9,521 nucleotides of DNA from an uncultured Opitutia bacterium (GCA_937874455.1 CALNBE010000038.1:1-9521); one strand, 5' to 3'. Shown: positions 1 through 6,881, counted from the first letter of the stretch. The notes: generated from the sequence alone by a model not told the origin. Translations and numbers: made by a program.

Positions 1-546
1 GTAGAGTCCGAGCACATGGTTGTCCGGGTCGCGTAAGCCGGTTTTGCTATCCGGCAAGCCGGCTTGGGTGATGACATCGATGGCGAGGAAATGCTCGTGG
101 ACAGTGATATTTTGCTCGCGGGAGACGGCGGCGATCAGTGCTTCTTCGATGGCGGCACCGGTCAGGTCGCGTACGTGGAGGATGCGGCGGTGGGAGTGGC
201 CGCCCTCGCGGCCCAAGGCGAGGTTGCCCGTTTCGTCGAGGGAAAAGGCGACACCGATGTCGGCCAGCTCGCGGATGCGCTCGGGGGCGGCGCGGACGAT
301 GGCGCGGGTGACTTCCTCGTTGCACAGCCCGTCGCCGGCAGTGAGGGTGTCGCGCACATGCGCCTCGAAGTCATCGGCCTGGTCCATGACGCAGGCGATG
401 CCGCCCTGGGCGTTGTTGGTGTTGGATTCGGCGCTGCTTTTTTTGGTGATCAGGGTGACCTTCCAGCCTTGGGCGGCGATTTTGAGGGCGAAGCTGAGTC
501 CGGCGATTCCGCTTCCCACGACGATGGCGTCGGTTGATTGCGACAT
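1..546 (-). CDS. nadB: L-aspartate oxidase, N-terminal part (cut by window edge)
   Basis: Flavoenzyme that oxidises L-aspartate to iminoaspartate, the first step of de novo NAD synthesis, in the cytoplasm. Only the first 182 residues are inside the window; the rest lies to the left. Seen: an FAD-binding Rossmann start VVGSGIAGLSFAL (residues 9-21), the TNNAQGGIA segment (43-51) that follows the first strands in this family, and the family hallmark GREGGHSHRRILHVRDLTG (112-130). The REGGHSHRRI match separates it from succinate dehydrogenase/fumarate reductase flavoproteins, its closest relatives. The start is the ATG at 544-546, which places the Gly-rich motif at the usual distance from the N-terminus. 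No Shine-Dalgarno is visible; the ATG follows CCCACC. It is separated from elbB upstream by a strong terminator, so it probably has its own promoter within 547-603. No neighbouring nadA or nadC is visible. Confidence 0.93.
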   Translation of the reverse strand, partial: MSQSTDAIVVGSGIAGLSFALKIAAQGWKVTLITKKSSAESNTNNAQGGIACVMDQADDFEAHVRDTLTAGDGLCNEEVTRAIVRAAPERIRELADIGVAFSLDETGNLALGREGGHSHRRILHVRDLTGAAIEEALIAAVSREQNITVHEHFLAIDVITQAGLPDSKTGLRDPDNHVLGLY

Positions 547-603
547 GGTGGGAAGGTCAGTTTTTTGGGAAAATTGGCAAGAACAAGCGCGGCGGCGGGA
601 AAG

Positions 604-643
604 AAAAAACCGCCGGGGAGGCATGACTCCGCGGCGGTTTTTT
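604..643 (-). terminator. Rho-independent terminator behind elbB
   Basis: Arms AAAAAACCGCCG (604-615) and CGGCGGTTTTTT (632-643) pair perfectly, with a second inner stem GGAG (617-620) with CTCC (627-630) around a 6-base loop. Read on the minus strand the GC stem is followed by a run of T, so it ends the elbB transcript before nadB. The A/T outer arms make it symmetrical and possibly active in both directions. Confidence 0.85.
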
Positions 644-644
644 T

Positions 645-662
645 GGGCAAAGGAAATTTTCC
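645..662. repeat. 3'-end palindromic element, copy 1 (elbB)
   Basis: Plus strand GGGCAAAGGAAATTTTCC. On the minus strand it begins with the last base of the elbB TAG stop and reads GGAAAATTTCCTTTGCCC, ending just before the terminator. Related copies lie behind the SDR gene, the regulator gene and argG. Function unknown. Confidence 0.6.
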
Positions 663-1318
663 TAAGCGGCGGAGAGGACTGCTTGCACTAGCTGGCTGAT
701 GCCGGGAGCGATGTCCTTGAGCGAGGCACCGAGCATGTAGGCTGGAGTGGAGAAGATTTTGCAATGGGTGTCGGCGCAAATGTTGCCTGCCAGGCAGTCT
801 TGGTGCTGGGCGCCCAGAGTGTTGACGGTATGGGCGACGGCGGGATCGTTGCCGATGGTAAGTTTGGGTCCGATGGGGCCGAAGATTTTGGCGGCGATGA
901 CCGGGCTGATGCAGATGAATCCGATGGGTTTTTCCTCCGCGTGGGTGGCTTGCAGAGCGGCGGCGAGGGAAGGCTCAACTTGGAGATCGGGCCCGGCGGT
1001 GGCGAAATCGGAGAGATTTTTGGCGGCACCAAAGCCGCCGGGGAGAATGACGGCGTCGAAGGATTTGGCATCAAATTCGCTCAACGGCAGCACCTTGCCG
1101 CGGGCGATGCGGGCGGATTCCACCAGCACGTTGCGGGTTTCGGCGGAGGAGACTTCGCCGGTGAGGTGGTTGATTACGTGGTGCTGGGCAATGTCGGGCG
1201 CGAAGCACTGGACAGTGGCCCCGGCCTGATCGAGTGCCAGCAAGGTCAGCACGGCCTCGTGGATTTCGGTGCCGTCATAGACGCCGCACCCGGAGAGAAT
1301 CACGGCCACTTTTTTCAT
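662..1318 (-). CDS. elbB: ElbB-like glyoxalase, DJ-1/PfpI superfamily
   Basis: Class I glutamine-amidotransferase-like fold protein of the ES1/ElbB family. E. coli ElbB (also called GlxIII-like or isoprenoid-biosynthesis-associated) is reported to have glyoxalase activity; the physiological role is not settled. Seen from the ATG at 1318: MKKVAVILSGCGVYDGTEIH at the N-terminus, FAPD followed by INHLTGE, the ETRNVLVE(S/A)ARI stretch, the ILPGGFGAAKNLS core, then GFICISPVIAAKIFG with the nucleophile-elbow Cys, and the C-terminal STPAYMLG. These agree with remembered E. coli ElbB through the whole length of 218 residues. Start choice: GTG at 1327 and ATG at 1321 are in frame, but the family begins MKK, which fits 1318. 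No Shine-Dalgarno. It stands alone between the small gene at 1546 and a terminator, so it is probably monocistronic. Confidence 0.92.
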   Translation of the reverse strand: MKKVAVILSGCGVYDGTEIHEAVLTLLALDQAGATVQCFAPDIAQHHVINHLTGEVSSAETRNVLVESARIARGKVLPLSEFDAKSFDAVILPGGFGAAKNLSDFATAGPDLQVEPSLAAALQATHAEEKPIGFICISPVIAAKIFGPIGPKLTIGNDPAVAHTVNTLGAQHQDCLAGNICADTHCKIFSTPAYMLGASLKDIAPGISQLVQAVLSAA

Positions 1319-1545
1319 CATTTGCACAGATTAAAGGGTTTTATGTGGAGGAAGCAGGGAGCGCCGGAGCGAAGGAATTGGCCGGATGGATGAGGATCAA
1401 AAACTCCGGGGCGCGGCAGGCGGAGACAAAACACCCGTGGGCAATAAGGGTTTGCCAGAAGAGTTGGCCCGCAAGGGATGTTGCGCCCTCTTAACGGGGC
1501 GGACGCGGGAATGTAACCTTGGGGTGGTAAAAAACGGAAGAAACT
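1319..1545. other. Intergenic region upstream of elbB
   Basis: No gene is supported here. It must hold the elbB promoter, but I could not place -35/-10 boxes with confidence. It contains a short inverted repeat GGCAA (1440-1444) N7 TTGCC (1452-1456) that could be an operator, and a possible terminator at 1399-1425 listed separately. Confidence 0.4.
1399..1425 (-). terminator. Possible weak terminator behind the zeta-like/small-protein pair
   Basis: CTCCG (1404-1408) pairs with CGGAG (1421-1425) around a 12-base loop; on the minus strand the stem is followed by TTTTTG. The 5-bp stem is short and it lies about 120 bases behind the stop at 1546. A second weak candidate, GAAG-TTT-CTTC followed by CGTTTTTT, overlaps the stop itself at 1529-1547 on the minus strand. 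Confidence 0.3.
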
Positions 1546-1734
1546 TCAGATGGCTCCGGCCATCTTCAGGACCTTTCGGGGGTCAATGCCGACTACCTTG
1601 CCGTTGCGGGCAACGTAGAGGAGTTGACCGAATTCCATGGCTTTGCGGGCGGCGGCGATTTGGGCTCGACGCATGGCTGCGCAAACCTGGCGGGTTCGCT
1701 TGATGCGAACGGTACGGGAGACTTTTTGTTTCAT
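1546..1734 (-). CDS. Small basic protein, putative antitoxin partner of the zeta-like kinase
   Basis: A 62-residue protein whose ATG (1732-1734) overlaps the TGA of the preceding kinase gene as ATGA, so its translation is probably coupled. The N-terminal half is strongly basic and likely helical (RTVRIKRTRQVCAAMRRAQ), followed by a short segment YVARNGKVVGIDP (residues 40-52) that looks like a beta hairpin. Small proteins with a helix plus an NGKVV-type hairpin are often encoded beside kinases of this family and are presumed antitoxins; that is remembered context, not shown here. The basic N-terminus could bind DNA, the kinase, or RNA. The overlap, the shared strand and codon usage like its neighbours support it as a real gene despite its size. 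The order kinase first, partner second is the reverse of epsilon-zeta operons. Confidence 0.62.
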   Translation of the reverse strand: MKQKVSRTVRIKRTRQVCAAMRRAQIAAARKAMEFGQLLYVARNGKVVGIDPRKVLKMAGAI

Positions 1735-2294
1735 AGTTTCCAGCCTTTGAATGTGTGGACGTTGAACTTTGAGTCAAGCAGTTCCTGAGAGCTGGCGTCG
1801 AAGACCCACCAGTCGTCCGCCAGATCTTTGTAGGTTTCGTTAAAGTTTTGCCAGCTGCGGGTTACGCGACGACGGATGTCTTCTTCCGGGACGAAGTGGC
1901 CGCCCTGTTTGACTCGCATGTTGACGCGCTGGATGGCGAGTTCGGCGATTTCCATCTTCAGATAGGCCAGCTCAATGGTGTAACCGGCTTTTTTCCAGTC
2001 GCGGATGAAAGTGGCGTGGGTGCGTCCGGAAAGCGTCGTTTCGATGGCGAAGTCGAGGCGTTCGGCAACGGCGGCCCGCATCGCTTTGATGGCTTTGCGG
2101 GCGCCGAGGCGGGTGGCTTTTTCCGGCGTGAAGGAGGGTATTCTCCGGGCGATGCGGAGGGCCAGCTCGCGCGCGATGATGTCGGTGTTGATGAACTGGA
2201 GCAGCCCGTTGCCATCCTCGTGCGGAAGAAATTCCTCCGCGAAGGTGGTTTTGCCCGAGCCATTCGGGCCGGCGATAATGATGCAGCGCGGCAT
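1731..2294 (-). CDS. Zeta-toxin-like P-loop kinase (COG4185-type)
   Basis: P-loop NTPase of the zeta toxin/predicted ABC-type ATPase group; well studied zeta toxins phosphorylate UDP-N-acetylglucosamine and block wall synthesis, but the substrate of this subgroup is not established. From the ATG at 2294 the protein is 187 residues: Walker A GPNGSGKTT (9-17), INTD (35-38) where zeta proteins carry the catalytic Asp, FAIETTLSGRTH (82-93), and RVKQGGHFVPEEDIRRR (127-143), the lid region that supplies arginines in this family. The short C-terminus after VFDASS is usual for this group. Alternative in-frame starts are TTG at 2306 and GTG at 2300; ATG is preferred because the TTG uses the T-run of a terminator. 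No Shine-Dalgarno; the tdh terminator stem ends only 15 bases upstream. It is followed by and overlaps a 62-residue protein. It could also be a non-toxic kinase. Confidence 0.8.
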   Translation of the reverse strand: MPRCIIIAGPNGSGKTTFAEEFLPHEDGNGLLQFINTDIIARELALRIARRIPSFTPEKATRLGARKAIKAMRAAVAERLDFAIETTLSGRTHATFIRDWKKAGYTIELAYLKMEIAELAIQRVNMRVKQGGHFVPEEDIRRRVTRSWQNFNETYKDLADDWWVFDASSQELLDSKFNVHTFKGWKL

Positions 2295-2304
2295 GGGCAC
2301 AGGC

Positions 2305-2327
2305 AAAAAGACCCCGTTGCCGGGGTC
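2305..2327 (-). terminator. Terminator behind tdh, reaching the kinase start
   Basis: On the minus strand GACCCCG (2327-2321), loop GCAA, CGGGGTC (2316-2310), then TTTTTG: a 7-bp perfect stem with a GNRA-type loop and a T-run. It lies 28 bases after the tdh stop and only 15 bases before the ATG of the kinase gene, so it may also shape kinase expression. Confidence 0.78.
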
Positions 2328-2360
2328 AAGCTGACAAGGATGGAAAGACCGGGGTCAGCT
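2320..2360 (-). repeat. Short direct repeat around the tdh stop codon
   Basis: Minus-strand AGCTGACCCCGG (2360-2349) contains the tdh TGA stop, and AGCTTGACCCCGG (2332-2320) forms the 5' arm of the terminator. The two copies differ by one inserted T. The upstream copy could in principle pair with the terminator's 3' arm as well. Confidence 0.5.
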
Positions 2361-3386
2361 TTGGCTCCAGTCGAGCACCACCTTGCCGGAATTGCCGGAG
2401 ATCATGGCGGCGAAGCCGTCGGCGAACTCGGTGTAGGGCAGTTTGTGGGTGATGACCGGGGAAATGTCCATGCCCCCTTGGACCAGGGCGATCATTTTGT
2501 ACCAGGTTTCGAACATTTCCCGACCGTAGATGCCCTTCAGGTGGAGGCATTTGAAAATGACCTTGTTCCAGTTGATGGCAGCCTTGTCGGGGATGATGCC
2601 GAGCAGGGCGACCCGTCCGCCGCAGTTCATGTTGTCGATGATCTGATCGAGGGCGCGGGCGTTGCCGGACATTTCGAGGGCGACGTCGAAACCCTCGGTC
2701 ATGCCGAGTTCCTTTTGCACTTTCTTGAGATCCTCCTGAGCCACGTTGATGACGCGGCTGGGGTTCATTTTGCGGGCGAGGTTGAGGCGGTATTCGTTGA
2801 CGTCGGTGATCACGACATGGCGGGCCCCGGCGGCCTTGGCGACGGCGATGGCCATGATGCCGATCGGTCCGGCACCAGTGATCAGCACATCCTCGCCGAC
2901 CAAGTCGAAACTGAGGGCGGTGTGGACGGCGTTGCCGAGCGGGTCAAAGGTGGAGATGATGTCCTCGGAAATTCCCTTGGGGATGGGGACGACGTTGGAG
3001 GAGGGAATGCTGAGCAACTCGGCGAAAGCGCCGGGGCGGTTGACGCCCACGCCTTGGGTGTTCGGGCAGAGGTGACGGCGACCGGCGCGGCAGTTGCGGC
3101 AGTGTCCGCAGACGATGTGGCCTTCCCCCGAGACGAGCTGGCCGGGCTGGAAGGCGGTGACCTCCGCTCCCACTTTTTCGATGATGCCGGCAAATTCATG
3201 ACCGACGACCATCGGCACAGGAATCGTCTGGCGGGCCCATTCGTCCCATTTCCAGATGTGGACATCAGTCCCGCAAATGGAGGTTTTTTTGATGCGGATG
3301 AGCACATCATGCGGACCGCAGGTTGGCTCGGGGACATCCATGAGCCAGAGACCTTCGGCGGCTTCTTTTTTAACGAGAGCTTTCAT
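2355..3386 (-). CDS. tdh: L-threonine 3-dehydrogenase
   Basis: Zinc-dependent medium-chain dehydrogenase that oxidises L-threonine with NAD+ to 2-amino-3-ketobutyrate, normally cleaved by Kbl to glycine and acetyl-CoA. Its 343 residues compare with 341 in E. coli and match along the whole length. Seen: catalytic zinc ligands Cys38, His63 and Glu64 with the GTDVH motif (39-43); structural zinc cysteines 93, 96, 99 and 107; GVGVNRPG (112-119); Rossmann motif GAGPIG (171-176) and the NAD-selecting Asp in ITDVNEYR (193-200); KGIYGREMFETWYKM near the C-terminus, a threonine dehydrogenase signature. The start is ATG at 3384-3386, giving MKALVKK as in the family; upstream is TTCACCAA, no Shine-Dalgarno. 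No kbl lies beside it: upstream is a lipoprotein gene behind a hairpin, downstream a terminator, so it is probably a single-gene transcript. Confidence 0.96.
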   Translation of the reverse strand: MKALVKKEAAEGLWLMDVPEPTCGPHDVLIRIKKTSICGTDVHIWKWDEWARQTIPVPMVVGHEFAGIIEKVGAEVTAFQPGQLVSGEGHIVCGHCRNCRAGRRHLCPNTQGVGVNRPGAFAELLSIPSSNVVPIPKGISEDIISTFDPLGNAVHTALSFDLVGEDVLITGAGPIGIMAIAVAKAAGARHVVITDVNEYRLNLARKMNPSRVINVAQEDLKKVQKELGMTEGFDVALEMSGNARALDQIIDNMNCGGRVALLGIIPDKAAINWNKVIFKCLHLKGIYGREMFETWYKMIALVQGGMDISPVITHKLPYTEFADGFAAMISGNSGKVVLDWSQS

Positions 3387-3515
3387 TTGGTGAATAGTGA
3401 TAGGAAAAGAGGAAACTTGGGGAGGGAGGCATGCGTAAAATGTGCCGCAGGAAAGTTTTCTTTAAAAGAGCGCGCGTTTTCCCTGAGATTTTTTCTGCAA
3501 CAGCACAAAAGAGAA

Positions 3516-3541
3516 GGCACTGTGCTTTTTTGCACAGTGCC
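3516..3541 (-). terminator. Perfect hairpin, probable terminator of the lipoprotein gene
   Basis: GGCACTGTGC (3516-3525), six T, then GCACAGTGCC (3532-3541): a perfect 10-bp stem. On the minus strand it lies 26 bases behind the lipoprotein stop and is followed by TTCTCTTTTG, a broken T-run. The downstream bases 3387-3515 should hold the tdh promoter, which I could not place. Confidence 0.7.
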
Positions 3542-3567
3542 GTGATGAGAAATTGCCGGATGGCAGG

Positions 3568-3822
3568 TTAGGCGTCGGCGGGCTCGGTGGCCGGAGTGGC
3601 GGTGACTGCTGCTGCGGCTGCTGAGTTGTCTGGAGCGGGTTTTTCGGCATCGGCATCCTTGCTGCGCGATTCAGCCGACGGTTCTTCCACCAATGCTGGC
3701 GGGAAAACCGGTTGTTCGTGTGCCTTGGACGGCGGGCTGTACACACCTTCCTCGGTTTTGCTGCAAGCGGAGAGTCCGAGGGTGGCGGCGATGGCGAGAC
3801 ACACGGGAAGCGAGGTTTTCAT
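3568..3822 (-). CDS. Small secreted lipoprotein, function unknown
   Basis: An 84-residue protein with a type II signal peptide: MKTSLPVCLAIAATLGLSAC has one Lys, a hydrophobic core and the lipobox LSAC with the lipidated Cys at position 20. The mature part is about 64 residues, low in complexity and rich in Pro, Ala, Glu and Ser (PSAESRSKDADAEKPAPD, then an Ala/Thr run), so it is probably unstructured and anchored in a membrane. The reading frame continues upstream to 3948, but the signal peptide fixes the start at ATG 3820-3822. No Shine-Dalgarno. It is transcribed divergently from the phosphohexomutase gene and ends at the hairpin at 3516-3541. I recognise no family; sequence of this type diverges fast and names no function. 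Confidence 0.75.
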   Translation of the reverse strand: MKTSLPVCLAIAATLGLSACSKTEEGVYSPPSKAHEQPVFPPALVEEPSAESRSKDADAEKPAPDNSAAAAAVTATPATEPADA

Positions 3823-3940
3823 GAAGGGATAGTTTTGAGTGCGAAGGGGAATCGTCAAATGCTCTTTCACGAGCGAGGTGAGGAAATGCTGTTGCTTCTT
3901 TGGGGCGGAGCAATTCGCTTTTACAAAAACCTTTTTGCCC
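3823..3940. promoter_or_regulatory. Divergent promoter region
   Basis: The 118 bases between the lipoprotein start (3822, minus) and the phosphohexomutase start (3941, plus) must serve both genes in opposite directions. I see no convincing -35/-10 pair or operator. Confidence 0.4.
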
Positions 3941-5899
3941 ATGTCCAAACTACTTACAGCTGCCGTCCAAGCCCGCGATGCGGGGGAACTCCTGCCCGGG
4001 GCCTACGAGAATCTTTCCGAGTGGATTGAAACCAAGTTTTTGCCTGAATGGGCCTTGCAGGCTTTGCAGGAATTGGCGGACATGGAGGCTTGGGAGGAAT
4101 TCAACGACCGGTTTTTCAAAAAACTCGCCTTTGGCACCGGTGGCATGCGCGGGCTGACCATTGGAAAGATCATCGCGCCGACGGAGCTGGGCACGCCCTC
4201 GTTGCAAGGCACTCCGGCGCACGCGGCAGTCGGCGCCAACAATTTGAACGACTTTACCCTGATCCGCGCCACGATGGGGCTTTTCCGTTATGCGGCGCAA
4301 TGGCTGGAGGAAACCGGGCAGGCGGGGCGCCAACCCCGGCTGGTGGTGGCGCATGACGTGCGGCATTTTTCCCGGCACTTTTGCGAACTGGCGGCGCATG
4401 TTTGGACGAAAATGGGCGGAGCTGCCTTCATTTTTGACGGACCGCGCTCGACGCCGCAGTTGAGTTTTACGGTGCGCCACATGCAGGCGGACGCGGGAAT
4501 CGTCATTACTGCCTCGCACAATCCGCCGCCTTACAACGGCTACAAGTGTTATTTCAACGACGGTGCGCAGGTGGTTCCGCCGCACGATCAGGGCGTGATC
4601 ACGCAGGTGAACGCGGTGGCGCTGCAGGAGCTGCCGGGATTTCTCACCGTGGATTTGTCCGCGGTGCAAAAAGTTCCGGCGGAAGCGGAGACGGCTTATC
4701 TGGAACAATTGCAGGAAAACATTCTCGACGCAAAGGTGTTTGAGGCGGCGCAGCCGGAGGTGGTGTTCACCAACATCCATGGCACGGGCGATGTGATGAT
4801 TCTCCCCGCGCTGAAAAAACTCGGGGTTCCGGTGACGCCGGTGGAAGCGCAGCGCGTGCACGACCCGCGCTTCCCGACGGTGAAGTCGCCCAACCCGGAA
4901 AACGCCGAGGCGTTCACGCTGGGCATCGCGGAGGCAAAGAAAATCAAGGCGGACTTGGTCATTGGCACCGACCCGGATGACGACCGAATTGGCGCGGCAG
5001 TGCGGGAACCCGACGGATCTTACCGGCTGCTGACCGGCAACACCATCGGCAGTCTGCTGGCCCATTACCGGATCGGGAAAATGAAGGAGCTGGGCATTAT
5101 TCCAGCGGCGGGAAGCCCGCAGGCGACCCTGATCAAAACCTTTGTCAGCACCCCGTTGCAGGACGCCATCGCGGCCAACGCGGGCATTCGGTGCGTGAAC
5201 ACGCTGACCGGTTTCAAATGGATCGCGGCCAAACTGCTCAAATACCAGCGGCAGGTGGAGGCGGCGGTGCCGGCGGAGAAAAATTACGACGCGCTGCCCT
5301 GGCGCGAACGCGCGGAGTTGCAGTTGGCGCACGGACGATTTTTTGTTTTCGGCGGCGAGGAAAGTTACGGTTTCCTCGGCACGGACGCGGTGCGGGACAA
5401 GGATGCGAATGCCGCCGCGCTGATGCTGGTGGAGCTGGCCGCGTCGCTCAAGGCGCGCGGACTGACTTTCTCCGAGTATCTGGACGAGATTTACCTGCAG
5501 AACGGGTTTTTCATCGAAGACCTGCTGAACATCGTGCTGGAAGGCGCGGCGGGCGCGGCGCAAATCAAGGCGATTTTGACCAGTCTGCGCGACCAGCCGC
5601 CGCAGGAGGTAGATGGCGCGGCGGTGGAGTCTTTCCAGGATTTTGGCCGCCAGGAAATCAAGGATGCCGACGGCGATGTGGTGCCGAAGGAGGATTTGTA
5701 TTTCTTTACCCTGCGGGACGGACGGCGGTTTGCGGTGCGCGGTAGCGGCACCGAGCCGAAGATCAAATATTACCTCTTTGCCAGCGCCCAGGCGGAGTCG
5801 GCGGGGGATTTGTCCGCGGCCAAGGAGCGGGCCTGCGCCGGACTGGCGGGCCTGGGCGAGTGGCTGGGCAAGGACGCCCTGCGGCGCGCGGGGCTGTAA
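3941..5899 (+). CDS. Phosphoglucomutase/phosphomannomutase-type phospho-sugar mutase
   Basis: Alpha-D-phosphohexomutase that moves phosphate between C1 and C6 of a hexose, most likely glucose, linking glycolysis to glycogen and sugar-nucleotide synthesis. All four family sites are present: FGTGGMRG at the N-terminal domain (64-71); the catalytic phosphoserine in ITASHNPPPYNGYK (Ser192); metal-binding GTDPDDDR (342-349) with three Asp; sugar-binding GGEESYG (471-477), the form typical of glucose-binding members; and phosphate-binding RGSGTEPKIKYY (600-611). At 652 residues it is longer than the roughly 550-600 of PGM2-like relatives, with about 60 extra residues at the N-terminus. The start is ATG 3941 (MSKLLTAA); the open frame continues to 3839 but that stretch does not look coding and the lipoprotein promoter must fit there. 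No Shine-Dalgarno. It is the only plus-strand gene and converges with the SDR gene, with no clear terminator of its own. Confidence 0.93.
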   Translation: MSKLLTAAVQARDAGELLPGAYENLSEWIETKFLPEWALQALQELADMEAWEEFNDRFFKKLAFGTGGMRGLTIGKIIAPTELGTPSLQGTPAHAAVGANNLNDFTLIRATMGLFRYAAQWLEETGQAGRQPRLVVAHDVRHFSRHFCELAAHVWTKMGGAAFIFDGPRSTPQLSFTVRHMQADAGIVITASHNPPPYNGYKCYFNDGAQVVPPHDQGVITQVNAVALQELPGFLTVDLSAVQKVPAEAETAYLEQLQENILDAKVFEAAQPEVVFTNIHGTGDVMILPALKKLGVPVTPVEAQRVHDPRFPTVKSPNPENAEAFTLGIAEAKKIKADLVIGTDPDDDRIGAAVREPDGSYRLLTGNTIGSLLAHYRIGKMKELGIIPAAGSPQATLIKTFVSTPLQDAIAANAGIRCVNTLTGFKWIAAKLLKYQRQVEAAVPAEKNYDALPWRERAELQLAHGRFFVFGGEESYGFLGTDAVRDKDANAAALMLVELAASLKARGLTFSEYLDEIYLQNGFFIEDLLNIVLEGAAGAAQIKAILTSLRDQPPQEVDGAAVESFQDFGRQEIKDADGDVVPKEDLYFFTLRDGRRFAVRGSGTEPKIKYYLFASAQAESAGDLSAAKERACAGLAGLGEWLGKDALRRAGL

Positions 5900-5908
5900 G
5901 CGCGGTGC

Positions 5909-5928
5909 GGGCAAAGGAAATTTCCTTT
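5909..5928. repeat. 3'-end palindromic element, copy 2 (SDR gene)
   Basis: GGGCAAAGGAAATTTCCTTT, with a perfect 16-bp palindrome at 5913-5928. It fills most of the 28 bases between the convergent stops of the mutase (5899) and the SDR gene (5928) and overlaps the SDR stop by one base. It may help end transcription from both sides, but the stem is AT-rich without a loop. Confidence 0.6.
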
Positions 5929-6878
5929 CAGGCGGCTCCGAAGCGGCGGCGGTTTGACGGAGGCGAGGCGCGGCGTTGGAGTTCGCTCTGGTAAACGGTT
6001 CCGAGCGTTTTGGCGTTTTCGACCAGCCATTCCGTGAGACGGGTGGGCGCGTTGCCGGGCGCGGACGTGGCCAGCAGGCCGGCCATCAACCCCTGAATTT
6101 CCTCGCGGGTGATCACCACGTCGCCGGTGCATTTCCCCAGCAGCGTTCCGATGGCGTAACCAATTTTGGGGGATAAACGAAACAGCGGACGCGGATGCCC
6201 GATGGCCCGGCCAATGGTTTCCACCAGCTCCCGATAGGTGAAGGATTCCGGGCCCTTGACGTCGAGGCAGGTGTCGCGTTTTTCCTTTCCCTCCGCGACG
6301 GCGATGGCCGCGAGGTCATCGACGTGGACTGGCTCGATGCGGTAATTTCCTTTGCCGAAGATGCCAAAGCAGGGGAAACGGCGCAGCATCCAGGCGATGT
6401 TGTTGAGCAGAATGGCATTGTCGCCGAAAAGCACCGCGGGCCGGAGGATGCTGTGCGGAATGCCGGTTTCCCGGAGCGCGCGCTCCAGTTGTGCCTTGCC
6501 GCGAAAGTAGGGCAGTGGCGAATTTTCGTCGGGGTTGGTGATGCTGACGTGCACGATGCGGCGCACTCCGGCCTCTTGCGCGGCAGCAAAGAGCAGTCGG
6601 GTGTTGCGCACCGCGGTTTCATGATTGAAGGCGGAGTGGTCGAAGCGCACCCAGTAGGTGTTGTAGAGCACAGCGGTGGCGGAAAGGGCACGGACCAGGG
6701 AGGGAAAATCGGCAAAATCCAGAGGATGCGTTGCCACCCGCCCAGCAAAGGGATCTGCGGCGGGGCGGGTGTTGGTCAGCGTTTCCACTGGGAGGTTTTC
6801 CCGGAGCAACCGCCGGGCGATAAAGCGACCGGAAAGGCCGAAAGCCCCGGTGACGGTATGGATGGTTTTTATGTTCAT
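5928..6878 (-). CDS. Atypical short-chain dehydrogenase/NAD(P)-binding protein (NmrA-like)
   Basis: A 316-residue NAD(P)-binding protein of the extended/atypical SDR group; the substrate cannot be read from sequence. Seen: the TGAFGLSG motif (10-17), a TGxxGxxG dinucleotide site at the N-terminus; an acidic DF(A/x)D stretch near 54-57 after the second strand; VHVSITNPDENSP (109-121); the SDR pair Tyr124 and Lys128 in YFRGK; HSILRPAVLFGDN (142-154), typical of NmrA/NDUFA9-like proteins; and PVHVDDLA (183-190). The last 20 residues are basic (QRRASPPSNRRRF) and probably disordered. The start is ATG 6876-6878. It lies 56 bases behind the regulator gene on the same strand, and the bases before its start repeat those before the regulator start, including an inverted repeat, so the regulator probably controls it. 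Confidence 0.8.
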   Translation of the reverse strand: MNIKTIHTVTGAFGLSGRFIARRLLRENLPVETLTNTRPAADPFAGRVATHPLDFADFPSLVRALSATAVLYNTYWVRFDHSAFNHETAVRNTRLLFAAAQEAGVRRIVHVSITNPDENSPLPYFRGKAQLERALRETGIPHSILRPAVLFGDNAILLNNIAWMLRRFPCFGIFGKGNYRIEPVHVDDLAAIAVAEGKEKRDTCLDVKGPESFTYRELVETIGRAIGHPRPLFRLSPKIGYAIGTLLGKCTGDVVITREEIQGLMAGLLATSAPGNAPTRLTEWLVENAKTLGTVYQSELQRRASPPSNRRRFGAA

Positions 6879-6881
6879 ATT

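Noticed and set aside
20..691. Plus-strand open frame of 223 codons
   Set aside because: Antisense to nadB and running through the terminator; no protein family recognised.
764..1393. Plus-strand open frame of 209 codons
   Set aside because: Antisense to elbB, Gly/Asp-rich, no motif.
3450..3465. AGGAAAGTTTTCTTT as a fifth copy of the 3'-end palindrome
   Set aside because: It differs at the centre and in the outer bases and is not next to a stop codon, so it is probably chance similarity.
1848..3545. Plus-strand open frame of 565 codons
   Set aside because: It lies antisense to tdh and the zeta-like kinase, which have full family motifs. Its translation is rich in Gly, Asp, Val and Ala without any domain, as expected of an antisense frame in GC-rich DNA.
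3950..5914. Minus-strand open frame of 654 codons
   Set aside because: It is almost exactly antisense to the phospho-sugar mutase. The translation is Arg/His/Leu-rich with no recognisable motif; it reflects codon bias on the other strand.
5893..5930. Separate terminator for the plus-strand mutase gene
   Set aside because: Only the AT-rich palindrome is present, with no GC stem, loop or T-run on the plus strand.
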